From: Heliocidaris tuberculata
Lineage: Eukaryota; Echinodermata; Echinoidea; Camarodonta; Echinometridae
Length of the DNA: 64,000 nt
Direction: 5' to 3'
Assembly (NCBI GenBank): GCA_025618425.1
Contig: CM046845.1
Coordinates: forward strand, 11,002,057 to 11,066,056
In this document: positions 62,997 through 64,000 of the stretch, in pieces
Position numbering within the stretch: the stretch's first letter is position 1
Layout: each line of letters begins with the position of its first letter
Notes under the pieces: model-generated
Seen by the model: only the letters and a program-made list of their open reading frames with translations
Database searches by the model: none
What the model was told of the DNA's origin: nothing
Translations under genes and position numbers: made by a program

Positions 62997-64000
62997 CTGG
63001 AAGGTTTAAGGGTCATTAAGGAATACAATGGCCACATAGTGTCATCCAGAACACTGGTTTAAACCAATCAAGCCAGGCCTAAAAAATGTGAAAAATGGAC
63101 TACTGCTTACATTTCATGTGGTGGGTGACGCATCAATTTTTAAATTGTCCAGCTGCTCCTGCACTTAGTTTGGGAGTTTCTTATGTTTATGTTACCTCTA
63201 CAAAATGTACACATGTCTAAAATCTTCACTTCTGTGAAGGACGTTAAAGGGCAATCCAACCTTGGTAATAAGATGATTAGTGTGGAAGCAGAAAAATAAG
63301 AAAAACAGGATGGAGAAAGTTTGAAAGAAATCGAACAAGGAATAAGAAAGTTATGGATGTTTGAAAAATGAGACGACTACATCTATGCAAATTGGCAATT
63401 TGGCGAGTCCAATGTGACATAATGGCGGGCAACTCTCCCGTTCGTCATACCCAGAAATATCATTAATTTGCAGTTTTCTCCGAAGTGCCTTTAGCTTTGG
63501 GGTAGTACTCAAAATATATTATAGATAGCATATTGTTATAGGTCCTCTGATCATGAAAGAAAAAGATCCTACTGAGTAACACATTTTTTAAAAATGGCAT
63601 TTCAGTCATTTTGTGTGTTGGAGCAAATGACATTACCTATTCAGCCAATTTGAAATTTCCATATGTATAGTGATTACAACTTTCAAAAATTCATAACTTT
63701 CTTATTGCTTGTCCAATTTCATTCAAACTTTCACCAATCTGCTTCTCTGATTTTTCCTCTTTCTTTCATAGCAACTTGCCATCAAGGTTGGATTTCCCTT
63801 TAAACATTTTCTTTTCACATTTTCACAAAGGTCTGCTCCAAGGGCAGGAAAGCAGGGAGCCATGGTATTGTCCAGAACTCTAGATAAAGCCTTCAAAGAA
63901 AGGTCTCGGAAACAAGGCATTTGATCTACTGGTTCCGTGTATTACAAGTCCTATGTACACAGAATGTTCTGTGAAGTTGGCTATTAAAAAGACTTGTAAC
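62997..64000. other. VPS35 upstream intron (partial)
   Basis: No exon recognised. Contains a TTAA-type MITE, listed next. Confidence 0.6.
63244..63803. mobile_element. TTAA-type MITE, 560 bp
   Basis: TTAAAGGGCAATCCAACCTT at left, AAGGTTGGATTTCCCTTTAA at right. The arms extend ~110 bases (GAAAGAAATCGAACAAG / CTTGTCCAATTTCATTC). General plan and TTAAAGGG start resemble 8441-8947. Confidence 0.85.

Overview
The window is animal nuclear DNA, most likely from an echinoderm and probably a sea urchin. It is AT-rich, with genes split by GT-AG introns of 0.3-6 kb. It has many microsatellites and G/C homopolymer runs, and many short terminal-inverted-repeat elements, including ~150-bp hairpins beginning GGGCCCCGTTTCAT. 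That lineage call is inference from repeat style and protein similarity; no search was possible.

Layout. Positions 1-3.8 kb are intergenic: a non-LTR reverse transcriptase remnant, hairpins and simple repeats. From 3,879 to 18,662 (+) lies a complete ten-exon gene for an SLC7-type amino acid transporter. Assembled by splice phase it codes 550 residues, and the signature glycine motif of its first membrane helix is altered. Its 6.5-kb eighth intron carries a ~4.9-kb inverted-repeat element. Convergent to it, at 20,207-21,709 (-), is an intact single-exon SLC7 gene of 500 codons that looks like the xCT branch. A decayed copy lies at 26,279-27,750 (-). The two belong to a ~2.3-kb direct segmental duplication; one copy stayed open, while the other lost its start and gained frameshifts.

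From 62,996 down to 32,246 (-) runs VPS35, the scaffold subunit of retromer. Fourteen exons are visible and all their phases match. They cover about 730 residues; the first ~66 codons lie beyond the right edge. Its introns hold DNA-transposon remnants with clear target-site duplications (8-bp hAT type; TTAA type; TA type), a truncated CR1/L2-like retrotransposon, minisatellites and foldbacks.

Most worth a second look: (a) a 123-bp open, phase-0 heptad-repeat segment with a splice donor inside a VPS35 intron, which would fit as a cassette exon; (b) a miRNA-precursor-like hairpin downstream of VPS35 whose mismatches are G-U wobbles only on the + strand; (c) six hairpin elements, five with a CCAAT box at the same internal place; (d) nested hAT-type elements with perfect 8-bp duplications; (e) the unusual SLC7 trio. 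I see no prokaryotic system, CRISPR array or viral gene.

Coordinates were read by hand, so splice positions may be off by a base or two.
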